From positions 31,132,170 to 31,196,169 of the forward strand of contig CM067064.1 in the NCBI GenBank assembly GCA_033980235.1: DNA of 64,000 nt, written 5' to 3'. The DNA comes from Diadema setosum. Taxonomy: Eukaryota; Echinodermata; Echinoidea; Diadematoida; Diadematidae. Below the pieces are notes generated by a model. The model saw nothing but the letters and a program-made list of their open reading frames with translations. It did no database searches and was not told where the DNA came from. The position numbers and the translations under genes are program-made. Shown here piece after piece: positions 13,801 to 28,200 of this stretch. Numbering within the stretch: the first letter of the stretch is position 1; each line of letters begins with the position of its first letter.

Positions 13801-16800
13801 CTAGGATAATAGTGCATTTACGATAGCGGATAGAGATTGTAATAAGGGATGTCTTGTCAGATAGTTGATTCATCTGAGAGAGAAAGGTATCAGGAAATAC
13901 GGTTTATGCTGTTGCTTGAGGTTTACAGGATTGAATTTGCAAAATCCTCGTAGACGTCTCGTATATGAATCTTTCTCAAGTTACAGTCAATCCTGAAGTT
14001 TTCACTGCTGTATTTGCTCGATTTCGCATTCATATTTGAGGTAAATTTTAACGAGGTTGTACATGTTCCCCTTCACAATCCAGCTACGAGCAGGAAGAAA
14101 TGATGAGGATAATGATATTGTGTGTGCTTGTGTTTGGCGCCCCCTGCAGGTGAGTTCCTGTTTGAGGAGGCCAAAGTGTTGCACCGCCATCTCCTACAGG
14201 TGTTTGAGAGGGTCATCCTCCCCACCCACGCCTCCAACAACACCCAGTTCCTCCTCTTCTATTTCTGCAGCTTTAGACAGGTAATAAAAAAAAAAATTAT
14301 GATAGAAATAGTAGTAATGGTAATGATAATGATAATGATTGTCACGTGGGTTTACTCAAGTAAGGATAACTTCACACATGCCATGTACAGTTACCTCTCA
14401 AGGTTTATTTCCAATAAAGCTCAATTCACATACAAAAGATTATTTGACCAGTCAATCCATTTCTATAGCAAACTCGTCCATTCAAATCTCTAAATTCCAA
14501 AAATTGAACCAATGTAAAAGTCAATATCGAAATCTCACTTTTACTGTTTAAAAGTGCATCACCCCCTTAGAAGATAAACACATCAGTTGACACTGTCTTG
14601 ACCTCAAACCATTCCACTCAAAGGTCACTGACCCAACCTCAATTAATTTCACTTAAAGAAATTCAAGCTTAATTCACAAATTGACTTCCCTTTGCTTAAA
14701 TTCCGTCTCATGTATACAGGTCATATGAGATGCTGTTTCTGTTAACCAATTAAGTTTGGCTTTAACTCTGGTCCACAGCAGGTCCTGAGCTGACTTGACT
14801 CTGTGCGACCTCTCTGATTCTGAGTCAATCCAAATTTACCAAAATGTCCAGGTCCTAATCTCACCTGACATCTAAAACTCTATCTCTTCACGTCCACTAT
14901 CTATATCGTGCCCACCCAACAGGGCTACCACAACTCAATTGACAGTCCTGAATTGACTTGTCCTGAAAATTTGCTAATTCTGGCTCAGAATCACTGCCAA
15001 ATCTTACTTCATAATCTCACTTAAGTCTTAAACCTAATCATCACACTTTAAAGCCACATTCTCCATTGATTTACCTGAAACAGACTTGAACTGAATACAT
15101 TATGCATATTATGATTCAACTCAATAATGACCAATGTTACATCTGGGAATTTTGGTATTTCATACTTATACACCACCTGAAAATTTCACAACAACCTGTG
15201 TCTCAATAGGTACAAATCAGATATATCTCAGTGCATTGAAGTGTATCTCATCTCACTACAAGTCTTTGAAAGTTTATCAGACTTTTGAAAATACTTCTGC
15301 TCTCAAATGCGAATGTGTATCGAATGCATACATCACCATGATCTGGCCTATGTAAGTCTATGGACGTGTCCACTAGTCTCGCTAACTAACGATGTAACCA
15401 CGCGACTCTCACTACCAACGCGAGATGGCTATCACGATAACTCGTCTGACCTCACATGCACGTTGTCTCAGCAACATGGAGACTCTAGGCCATGCAGTTC
15501 CAGCTTAAGTGCATCACCCAAACTCCAGTCCAGTCCGTAGTGCGACACGGAAACTTCTGCTCCTTCCTTAGTGCCATCTATAGTAATGATAGTCATAATT
15601 CCAAACACGTTTCCTACCAAAATGCCTTATGGTTTTATCATTCACAATGAGATACACTTATGTCAAAATAACAATTGCACTAATAGGCATTTAAAGTCCC
15701 CAAGCAATGACATTCAATTTAAAGACCCACAATAGTACATCAAAATTTTATGACCAACCAATAAAATTATTCCTACCTCACATTTTTACATTTAAATCTG
15801 ACATACAAAAATGCACAGCAAAATTACACTTATTCATAAGTTCTACTAGCATGAGGTTTGTCCAAAAATATCAAATACTTCATCCGATCTTGTCAATGTA
15901 ATGTGAATAACTGTAATTACTGAAAAGCTGAACTCCAGTTTTTATGCCTCCGCCACGAAGTGGTGCCGGAGGCATTATGTTTTCGGGTTGTCCGTCCGTC
16001 CGTCAGTCCGTCCGTCCGTCCGTACGTCCTTCCGTCCGTCCATCCGTCCGTCCTTCCGTCCGTCCGTAATGAATTTTGTGGACAAGGTAACTATCAAAAC
16101 CTGTTGAGGTATCCTAATGAAACTTGGCATGTATGTGTATTAGGGGGTGAAGTTGTGCCTATCAACTTTTGGGTGCACATGCTCAAGGTGAAAGGTCAAA
16201 AGGTCAAGGTCAAATACATAAAATTCCACTATTTCCACCATATCTATTGAATGCCTGAAGATATTTTCTTGAAACTTAGTGTATACATGTATTACCCAAT
16301 TAAGACTCTCTGGTGAAAGTTTGGGTCATGAGGTCAAAGGTCAAAAAGTCAAGTAAAAATATTAAAACTTCTTTTTTTTTCTCCGTACCTTGGAAAATTG
16401 TTCAAGGTATCTTCATGGAACATAGTATATACATATACTGACTGGAAGTGATTATCTAGAGAATGTAGGGTTCATGGGGTCAAAGGTCAAGTGCAACACT
16501 TCTAAATTTTACTATTTCCCTCCTATCATGCAATGCCAGCAGGATTATTTTTCTTACACTTGGTGTATGCATACATGTGTAACCTAATAGAAATTCTCTG
16601 GAAAGTTTTTTTTTCTTCTTTTTTTGCCTCAAAGATCAAAAGGTCAAAGATCAAGTGAAAGTGCTGAAGTAACTTTTTCCTCCATATCTCGGAAGTGGCT
16701 CAAGTTATCTTGAAACTTAGTACATATTATGCATGTTCTACCTGAAAGTGATTATCTTATGAATTTTAGTGTCAAGGGCCAGATGAAAATGGTAACAATT

Positions 16801-17830
16801 TACTATTCAATTCAGAAATTGCACTTTTTCTCCACACCTGTACCTTGAAAATTACTCAATGCCTAAATGTATGAATGGGTCAAAGTCGAGTTAAAGTCCT
16901 TAAATCCCTAGATACATGCTCTCCTATTCATCCAATTAAACCTAGGTCAAGAAAGGTGAACATTCAACACATTTGTGACAAACTTGTCATTTCAATATTT
17001 TGCCAATTTTGTGAAAATGTAATCACACATTGTCCACATGTACTATCTAGACCTATTGGGAAAATCATGCATTATGGCGGAGGCATACCAGTCGCCAAAG
17101 CGACATTTCTAGTCTCAATTTACTTTGTAATTACATAAGTGCACTTCACAACAGTCTTCACCTTTCATATAAGACCTTCAATATTTGTCACTTGTAAATT
17201 CACTTATAAATTCATTGTTTTTCACCTTAAACTCCATTGTTTCTAGTGAAGAACAAAGTCAAGATAAAACTCACCGATGGTGACCAAAAATTGCTCGAAT
17301 CCAGCTTACAAACTGCAAAGCCAGCTCCAACTCTGCTGGCAGGTTAGCAGCCTTCCTCAACCCAGTAGTTTACAGCTGCTTAAATTAAACTCTCGGACAA
17401 ATTGCTGCATGTTGCAAAGTAGACTGTACCGTGTGACAGCTCTAGAGAACTCTGTCCACTCAACATGGCAGCTAGGGTGTGTCTGACTCCTTCTAATACA
17501 CCCCTCTACCAAGGTACAACCAAATGGCCAACTTCAAACCAGCCAAAACCAGTTCTCAATACACCTACATTACCAAGTCTGTATACAGTGTAGTGTGTAC
17601 TTCACTACACTGACACACAAGTTTCAATCATTATCATGTTAATTAGTTTCACCATCAATGGCACTTGAGCATGTTCACCATCAATGGCACTACTTGTACA
17701 CAATGCAAGTGTTTACTCCTAGTTGCAATCCAATAAACATGTGTTTGACATACTAATCTTATTAATTTATCAAAGATAGACAAAACAGAGCAGTGTGAAT
17801 TTCAAAATTGTCACTTTCATTGTGACAATG

Positions 17831-17864
<34 letters not shown>

Positions 17865-18015
17865 TAATAATAATAATAATGATGATGCACGGACTATCTA
17901 AAAACAGCCGTAGCTGATGTTAGTACCTTGATTAAATAAAATGAATGATGATAAACGATGTTGGTGATGATAGTAATAATAGTAGTAAAAATAATAATAA
18001 TGATAATAATAATGA

Positions 18016-18094
<79 letters not shown>

Positions 18095-21000
18095 ATCATT
18101 ATCATCATCATCATTATAATCAAAATAAGATAAAGAATTGAAAAAAAAATCTTGAAAATACTAGATGGCCCCACCTAACCCTTAGTGTGCTTTGAGTGTA
18201 GACTGGTGCAAAAAAACAACAACAAAAAAAAAAAAAAAAAAACATAATTATGGTATTGTACACACTGTCCAAGGTCTCAGACCTGGAAAAGGGTTAAACT
18301 TGAGTGCAAATTTTGAGCCACTGTAAACCATTTCAAGAGCAGCTTTGAAAGAAAAATCTCGACAGTCTGTACTGTCTTTTACGTTTGTTGTCATGGGAAC
18401 CGGTTGCCTCTCAGATTAATGGCAGACACCTACCGAATTCCGTTTTGAATGAATTTTGTCGGCGTGCTGTATGGTATAGACAGTACATGATGAGGAGGTA
18501 GTGCAATGTCACACTATGTGACCTGAATCACAAGTTTTGCTTGAAGTAATTGATGCGTTACTTGAATTTCACCTCTTATTTTTTTTTTTTTTAAACTAAG
18601 TCTCTTTGTAATGTATCAATATTTCTATGACCTCAAAACTTGAGGGGAACGTGTGAGGGCCAGAAGTATCAAATTTCTACTAAACTTCCAACTGGGCTAG
18701 GTGTTGTAGTGATTGGTTGATTTTATTGATGGATTGATTGATTACTTTATTGTCCACTCTGGAAATTCTTTGTACATTGGATATCACAACAAAATAAACG
18801 TCAAATATATCACAGGTACACCACAGACATATCGCAGAATGTAACTGAAACTAACTCACATTTGCATACCATATGACATACACCATAACAATGTGATACA
18901 CTAACCCTGACACTTACAACTATACAAAAACTATCAACATATATTACTTTTATACAATTATTCAACTCATAAATCTATATATTAATATCCTTTCCTGCAT
19001 CATCACTATACATAATCCACATAAAATGATAATCAAAAACTCGCCTACTTCAACAATAAATTCATGAAGGCACACTTACATACAAAAATGAAGAGGACGC
19101 TGTAACAAAACACATCCCCAAAACACGCCACTTTTTATAGGCCTTAATCAGAAATAAAAAACAAAGGTAATCACCACAAAAACCATTTATAAATTAACAA
19201 ATAGTGGCATTGAAGATTGTGTCTCTTAGTGATAGTTAAGACAAATCCACTCATATGAACCCTGTGCTATTTTTCTTACTGCTTCCTACAATTGTGAATG
19301 TCCAGGGCATCGTTGACAGCTTTCTGGACGCGCTGTGGAGAAAGTTTGTGAACCCCAACACTCCAGCAGTGGTGAGACAGACGGCCGCTTCGTATATCGC
19401 CTCATTTGTATCCCGGGCGGAATTTCTTCCGCACAGGTGTGTTGGCTTCCACTATTACTGCCCGTATAGACCTATTTGGTGTTGAAGCACTGTAATTAAT
19501 AGCCCCCTTCACACTAGAGTGAATGCACAACAAATTCCCGATGAATTCAAAAATTTGAAGATACATTTTCATTCGTAGTTCATAGCATGTTTGAAATTCT
19601 TTGTATTCACTGGCTATTCATTATGATTCGCAGAGATACAGTTATGCTGGAGATTTGGACATGATCACAATCAAATGACGGTATAAGCAGTTATTTTTGG
19701 CGAGGGTTTATTTTTCCCAAATTTTGCGAATCACAATTGGATTGCGAATATAACAACACGCAAAAAATGTCTCCACGTGCTAGGATAACGGTACGTTTAC
19801 ATTAGCATCAGCGTCAATTTGCGAAAACAACATCTCGCGAAAATGTTTGTGACCTCAAATCTGTATGCGAAAACAACAGCGTATACAATATCGGCTCCAG
19901 CGTATAGCTCTGCGAATCCCTATGGGAAAAGACAGATATGTAAGCAAATAATCATGTGCTTGCAAACTCTGCATTTAGATATCATTGGACCAATTTTCAT
20001 TTGAAGTGAGATGGCCACTAAGTGGATTTCATTGTAGTGTAATGATTCTTTTCTCACTCATCCTCTCCCGTTGTAAAGTTCGGTGACCGCTTGTCTCGAC
20101 CTTATTGTCGGCTGGATCCACTGCTACATCGACAACCAGGAGGGGTCGACGCGCTTTACCCACGAGATGAACATTCGCATTCATGGACCTTTCTATTCTC
20201 TCTGCCAGGTAAACATCAAAATGTGTGTTGGTCCTGTAGTGATGAACCGTTACCTCTGGTTTCCTTCGTGTCTCCTTCTACTTTAAAGTTATTATGTCTC
20301 TGCCCCTAATGGATCTGGAGGCGGCATGTTTTTAGGTTGTACATCTCTCGGTCAAGCTCACATACTAAGTAATATTATCGCAAATTCAGAGAAAAAAAAA
20401 ACAACAACATTGTGATTCCACCCAGCACTTCTCTATTTATGTATGTCTGCTCTACGAGAAAGGGGATAGAAGCTCACAACAACAACAACAACAAAAATGG
20501 GGGGGGGGGGGCAGATCCCCCCCCCCCTCCCCAGCCCTTTTAGGGTTAAGGCAATATGTTAGTGTGACCACATGATGATCAGACAGTTTCTGCTCTTTTG
20601 CTCTGTTTGTGAAATTTTGTGTTATGGCTTCCATTTGTATTGTTTATAGTAAATGATTTTTGATTGAGGGAAAAAGAATTGAGTATGGCCCCAAACTGCA
20701 GATGATGCATCATCAAATGTTTATGGCAGAAGATTGCGATATGATTGCTTAAGAAAATATGACGTATTATTTTACTGAAATGTAACTGATCTGGTTTAAA
20801 ATCTGTCTGACATGTCTTTGAGATAAAGGGAGTCCATGTACCTTGTCTCTCAGTTTTGTTGTGAGCTTCTATCCCCTTTCTCGTTGAGTAGACATACATA
20901 AATGTGCATGAAAGCATGCATGCACACATGCACACGTACACACACCTATACACACATGCATATGTACCTGCATACATACATACCAGTACATACATATGCA

Positions 21001-24000
21001 CATACACACATGCATACACACGTAAATGGGCACATACATACATGTACATACACACATGCATACGTGCATACATTCATTCATACACACACTTTGTATTACG
21101 CAGCTGTATTTAATATTTCCACGTGATTAAACCCGGATGTAACCTGAGACCATTAGCTTTTTAGATCATCCTCACCTCTACTCTTACCCTTTTTTAAATC
21201 CTTTTTGTGCTCTTAAGTGCCAGGTGGCACAGAAATTCCCGTATTATTGTACATACTGTGCAAAGTCCACAGCACAGAAAGGATTAATGAATGCAGAGAT
21301 ACAGCCCCCCCCCCCCCCAGGTGATGCAGAGTTCATGCAAACATCTGGAACAACCTGCCATAACCTACATTTATTGGTCACAAGAGACCCAAAAGCAGTT
21401 TATTGCTATGAAGATTGGTATATATGTCTATGATATTGTCCATTAATGTGATTTTTTTTTTTTAGGTTTATCTTGTTTTACAACCACCTCCCCCCCCCCC
21501 CCATGGGACAGTAAACATGAACACAAATATGACAGCTTTCCCCCGAGACACCTTAAGGTATGATATTATATTTCTAAATTTGTTGTTCCATAAACTTGAT
21601 GGTTGACTCTCTCTACTCGATTGTTATCAAATTCTCTTCACGCATACTACTAAAAACTTTCTACCAGCATGTTAAGTCGTCGCTTGTTACGTATAGCATT
21701 TAATAGCCTCCAGCCTTCAAATTTTGGTTACAAAAACAACAAATGAATTGTTATTTCTTGCATTTTGTGATACCAGTTTTCTCAGTTTGTTTGGACAATG
21801 TTTATGACAGATCCAGGTTCTCGTAACCTTTATTGAGTCACCTGACACAGAGTTTTGCCCTTACAGATTGAGTTAATGCCCCTTGGGGAATATAAGATTG
21901 CATCACATGTATGCTTGTACTGTTGGGATCTATGGCAAGCTCTTCTGAGGCCCCTGTTTTTGTTTCAATTTTTTGTCTAGCCATTGTCCAAGCCACTCTG
22001 GCTCTGTAGTAATTGGAAAAAAAAAAGAGCAGACAATGGAAATTTTTGCACATTTCACACGACAAAAACTAGTGCAAAAATCAAAACATAATCTTTTCCT
22101 TCTTGTGTGTAATGGTAGTTTACGCTTTGATTCCACAGAATTAAAAACATGTGAAATTTGTCAGACCAGACCAGACAAGCATGAAAAATTCCTATTGTGA
22201 AAATTTTCACTGTAACAGTATTGGAATGTCCCCAGTCAACTGAGTCTAGGGCTGAGTTTATCTAATGTGAGAGAGAGAGAATCACGTTTCAAAACGTGTT
22301 TGGAATGGTGTTTGCGAACGTGGTTTGAAACACGATTCTAGGGGTGCAGCATTTATCTAAATCATCATACGGTTTTGATTCGAGTGTCGTCACTGCACAG
22401 CTGCTTTGCACAGTTTGACCCAGGAAGTTGAGGTCAACTGCGTACCACCAAATATGCTTCATCATTCACGCAGAAATAATGGGTAGAAAACGCAACCGTA
22501 TGCTGCTGGGAGTTGACCTTGAGATATAAACACGTTTCAAAACTGCATTGCTTTTATCTACTCACAGAAAGGTTATCGTGGTCTTAAATGCGTTTCAAAA
22601 CCCCCTTTGAATGGCATTTCAAATCTGCGTTTCTGAACGCATTTGAAAACATGGTTGAATTTATCTAACCCCCAAAATGCCTCAAATGCGTTGAGGATCG
22701 TGATTCTGCCACAGAAATGCGCAGCTGTGGGATGATGGGTCTTCAACTATTTGAATCTTCATATAATGTTCTGGAGATGTCAAGGTTATGGCCCTTATGT
22801 TAAGGGAAAAACAAACCTGCATATCAGTAGTTTTATTTGTTTGTTAGCAATTTTGCTGGCTGAAGGAAGAAAGAAAAGGTGAAAATTCGGAATATGTTTC
22901 AGTGTGAAATGTTGCAAAATTGAAGCAAGCATGAAATGTCAAACAGTATAATTCCCAGTTGTTATGCCTTTTCAGGGAAGGCATATGTGCTTGAAAAGAA
23001 TGCATTGTGAGATTATTATTAGATTCCAGGCTGCATCCATGAATTAAAAACTGCAGTAGTATCTGCAGATTAGAATTAAACATTAAGGTTGACCAAACAA
23101 TCATGTAAGTTTGAAATTGCTAACATTTCATTATTGCTTATTGCAGTGGCCTTTTTTTTCATCGAAACAGTACATTTACTCTCAATGGCAGAATTATTAT
23201 GACTTTTCACTTTTGATCTGTCCCCATACTGAGCTGTTTTTTCACATTCCAAGAACATTGGAATCATAGCAAGCGAGGTGTCATTTTAAAGATGATTCTG
23301 GCTTTTGTATGATGTCATATATGATAAAGATAATCAAATGTTAACTGTTGGTAGAACTTATTTTGAGGGGTATTTATCAAATCATGGAACATTTCAGAAG
23401 ATGAATGTATTGTCTGTGAGGGGTCATTATGTAAAGTTGTGTGAGTGATAGAGCAGAGACTCAAAGCTTTTACTTTAAAGACAATGGTATTTATGCACTC
23501 AGAACTGATGGCTTACTTATGAACGTGACAGCCATTCACCTTGATGCGCGCATAATTTCCGTTCCATTAACCAGCTGCAGCTCGAATATCCTTTGCCTTG
23601 CTTTCTTTTTTTTTTCTTTTTTTTTTAATGCAGATGCATCGTAAACTCTCCATGACTGTAACCATCTCCCCGTCCACTTTAGATGCTCCAGTTTGCCCAT
23701 GAAAGATGTGAATTGTGCTGGTATTTGGTTTGATGTCGCTACTCACCCACGACTCAAACTTTGTGTACGGCACAGATATCGATAAATGCCATGGTATATG
23801 CATGTATGCCCACGCTGCTTTGGGTATACTCTGTATGCCGTGCCAGACATTATATCTCCTCACCCCAAGGTCTTTCTTTGTAGATCGAATCCCGTAAGGT
23901 TTATGATGACATTTTGAGCAGAATTCTCACTGGTATGCCATCTGCATCCAAGAGAATGTAGCTGCATGCAATTACAGATGTACAAGTATCCCAAATTTCT

Positions 24001-25181
24001 GTAAATTGTTTCTTACATTAGATACTCACAGGCTGACTGAAGTCAGCTACCTTTTCTTCTTTTTTTTTCTTTTCTTTTCCCCCGAGTGTCAGAATTTGCT
24101 GCAGGAAGAAACAAGAAGAAACATATCAAAGAAAACAACAAACTGGGAGGTGGCTCTAAGAAATTGTAAGGCTATATGGGGGGGGGGGGAGAGAGATAGA
24201 GAAATTTAACAAGAGAGAGTATTTGAGAGTTTGAACGAGACAGAAAGAGAACGAGAAAGAAAGGAGAAAGAATGAGCACAAGAAGAACACGATGCTGAAT
24301 GCAGTCATTTTCAACCAGTGATTACTTGGCGACCACCAAGTCGGTATCACACTCCCATCAAAGAGGAATTTATGCCTTGCACATGAAAACTGAATTTTCT
24401 CGTGTACATGGTAAGATTATGCTGACATGTACAGTATGTGTTTTCTTTTCACCGTCTTCTGTTGGTGTACAACTCTTTTACAGTGACACCAAGTGGCATA
24501 TTGACAAATTTCTCGTGTAAAAAAAAGCACCCCTCCCCCCCCCCCCCCAAAAAAAAAAAGTTATAGCAGTACCTGAGAATATTCTAAGATTGTAATTCTT
24601 TCTTTAATTGTCGTGTGCCCTTGGCCACTTTATGAAAGGAGATGAGTTAGTGACGAACTACTGTGAAGAATAAAATAGGAATGTATCCCGAAATTATAAA
24701 TAAGCAAATGAATGTGTGTGTGTGTGTGTGTGTGTGTACACACATACATGTATGCATGCATGCATTGTTCTCCATTCCCCATTGTACTTGTACCTGTACG
24801 TAAACACACACATATTGTAGGCCATTATTTAGATGAAGACTTCAGTATGGTGTCTTGGCAGTTGTCAGTGATAGCCCTGTGATGTGAAACCAACCACACC
24901 AAGAACTCTTAAAATTGCCCACGTAATCCTTCCCTTCCTGCTGGTAGTTGAGTCCTAGTTCTCGTCGTAAAAGATGAAAAATTATCCAGGAGAGAAGGCT
25001 GATACGTGGCAGAGACCTCTGTTCTCATGTGTCTCTGTATCATATCACTTCTGATGTGATCTCGTGCTACCTTTTGTTTTTGTTAAGTGTCATGACAGGA
25101 CTGTATCATCCCTCTCTGTTCTCTACTTTCAAAGTCATTATGGCAGCAATAGTACTGTATTATTATTATTATTATTATTAT

Positions 25182-25258
<77 letters not shown>

Positions 25259-28200
25259 ATAGTAGTAGTAGTAGTAGTGGTAGTAATAGTAGGAGTAGTA
25301 GTAGTAGTAGTAATAGTGCTAGTAGTAGCAGTAGTAGTAGTAGTAGTAGTAGTAGAAGTAGTAATTATATTCAAATTGATCTCTTGTCATCTTTTTTTTT
25401 GAACAATTGTGACTGCATGACAAAACTCACACAAAGCTACACACGTTGATTTCGTGTCAGGACTCAAAATAGATGAGATGGATCAACCTAGTTAATCTTA
25501 AGTTGTTCATATTTTTGGAAGAACAAACTTCATCTTCATGGTGGTAAAGTTTGGGATCATAAAACAAATGGGAAATTGTGCTGTGGGCAGTTTTTCTAGA
25601 ACACTTTTTTTTTTGGTAGAATAGTGTGATTAGGTTTGTCTTAGAGTCCCCCTTTCATTTCCTTAAAAAAAATTCTTAACACTTTCTTCATTTTCAATTC
25701 CAATAACTTTTGAAATGATAATGCTACTGCTTTGAAATTTGGAAATAGTCGTGGATAGAATTTGTTCATAAAACATGATCAATTTCAGCTTAATCTGACA
25801 ATCACTTCATTGTTTATGCTGCAGAGTTTCACATCCTGTTTTTGTCCCATTCATTGCACAGCTAGCACAGCTTGGTATAAAGATTATTAAGCGCTCGAGT
25901 AGGCCCTACTTTAGGGCCTCATTTCTCAGTAAACACTTTTCCAGAGTGTGTACTTCCTTTCCATTATTTAGATACTTTATAAGGTTAGGGGAGTCAATTT
26001 GAATTGAGTTACACATCCAAAGCTTAGGGTGCGTTCGAGCGCTCTCCTAAAGCGAACTGTACCGTACCGTACCCGCGCCAGAGGAGCGTTCGAACGCTCC
26101 TAAAGTGTACCGTACCGTACTGTACCGAGCCAAAAGTGGACCACTTCCCGATGTGCTCCAAAAGCGTACCAAAAACGTACCAAAAGTTCGTTGAAAAGCA
26201 TGCGCGTATCATGTGCACACGTCACAATGTAAAGACATCATTCTCTTTGTTCGGGACAGGTGGATGACATTCTTGCTACAAACATGCGTGACCTTTTCTA
26301 AAAATAACTCATGAGGTCCGCTTTCTCAACAGAGCGCTCGAACGCTCCACATCTGGCACAGTTCGGTACAGTATGCTTTGGTTTCCTTTAGAGCGTTCGA
26401 ACGCACCCCTATAGTCTGCTCTGTAAAATCCATGTCTAGTGACTGTAAGCTTTATGGTGCAGGGTCACAATTTAAAATGTAATGATTCAAATTAGACATG
26501 CATTTGATTTGATTCACAAAAAGTGAAAATATTAGTGTGTTCGTGTCTATAATCAACTTAAACACACACATGCACAAACACATGCACACTTCTATATTCT
26601 GCAAAAAGAAGGAGTTGCCCACTCAAACTATATACACTGTATGTATGTGAAATCTTTGAGTGGGCCCTTCATTTTCAATTACAGATGCTATATGATAGTA
26701 GCAGTAGTTTAGAATGGTAGCAGTCCTTCTTCTATTTCAATTTTTATTTGTGTATATTATTTCCATGTTAATATCGTATTTTCATACATTGTAGAGAGGG
26801 ACGTAGGGTCTTTATGTGTTTATCCGGCTAATATCAAGTGTATGTCTGACATTGTTCATCATCAGTCTATTACTTTAAAGGGATGGTGTAGTTTTGGTTG
26901 AGATGAGAGATTCAGACATTAACTATTTACTAGATTATTAGAAACCACTTACATGGAATATTAAAGAGTATACAATTCCAAGAGGAATTTGAAGGTTTTT
27001 TTTTTTTTAATTTTATTTATGTTTTGTTTTTGTTTTTTTGATGAAAATCAGTTCTGAAATGGTTGAGATATCCACAGGTTAAAGCAGAGTGATCCTAATA
27101 AACGATTGGTCCCAGTTTTTATTGGGATCTCTTTGTTTTTGGATATCTTAGCCTTTCAGAAGTAATTTTCATCAAATAAACTTTTAGTTCGTCTTAGAAT
27201 TGTATGCTCTTCTATATTTCATAATTGATTTCTCATTATCTCACCAAAAAAAAAAAAAAGGAAACTTGAAGCCCCATCTCAACCAAAGATATACCTGGTA
27301 CTATCCCTTCAAGTATCTCACTGTACAGTATGTCCCCCCCCCCCAAAAAAAAAAAAAAAAAAATTACAATTGGATTTTTGCATTGATAACACCCAATTTG
27401 GTTAAGCGGTGACAGAAATATGGATTGTTGTAAAGCATGTCATGAGTCTGATTCTTCCAAGCATGGAGTAACTTTATGTTCCAAGTTTAGAACTTGGATG
27501 CTCTTGGAACTGCATATTTTTGTGTAAACACAATAGACAGAACTTGGAGGGAAGGGATTCCCGACACGCTCTACAAAAATCCTCATTTCTCTTTGACCAC
27601 TGAAGCAAATTGAATGGGGTTTTCTGTAAGATGTGGGCAATGAGTGATAGTTTCATACCCTGAAATTGTGTTTGGACTGATTCACTATTTTAAAGATAAT
27701 AAAAAGTTTTGGTACCTCAAAAGCTTCCCTGAATTTCCTTGTCTTGGTTTGTGTTTCAGGTTAAAGTACGTTGTCTGTGAGAATTACTCGCCCCAAAGTG
27801 CTCTCATGTCTTAGTAATCATGCAATAATGGTTTCGTACCAGAGCCAATGCTGTACAGCGTCGATAAATATTGTACGAAACCACTGACTGCGACCAGCAG
27901 CGTGCAGCCCATTGTACGCACAGCTAACTGCGACCAGCAGCCCCATACGCATAGCGTAATGGGGCTTCGCATTGTAGCATTCAGGATCATGACAGAATTA
28001 GTATCGCGGGTAAATGTCAACTTAAAATCCAAAAATTTCTTCGATTTGAAGACTTACCAATTAAGTTGAAGTATTGAAAAGAGGCTTCGAATAACGTTTG
28101 GTTCTGCCAATAGCCTCTTTCTGTTCGAATTGATGACTGAATGTGACTCGGTCGAGAGGACCTTGGGAGAGCTACTAGTATATACACTGGATACCATGGC

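Noticed and set aside
15960..16250. 96-codon open frame with SVRPSV repeats
   Set aside because: It is the (GTCC)n tract of a dispersed repeat, and the copy at 44548 has no matching frame.
20579..21073. 164-codon open frame on the - strand, Cys/Met/Val-rich
   Set aside because: More than half is the ACAT microsatellite. The rest crosses an inverted-repeat element.
25158..25365. CRISPR-like or other regular spaced array
   Set aside because: All regular arrays here are microsatellites or satellites in animal DNA. There are no unique spacers of constant size.
25064..25402. Long poly-Val / poly-Thr open frames
   Set aside because: They are the (TAG)n microsatellite read in different frames.
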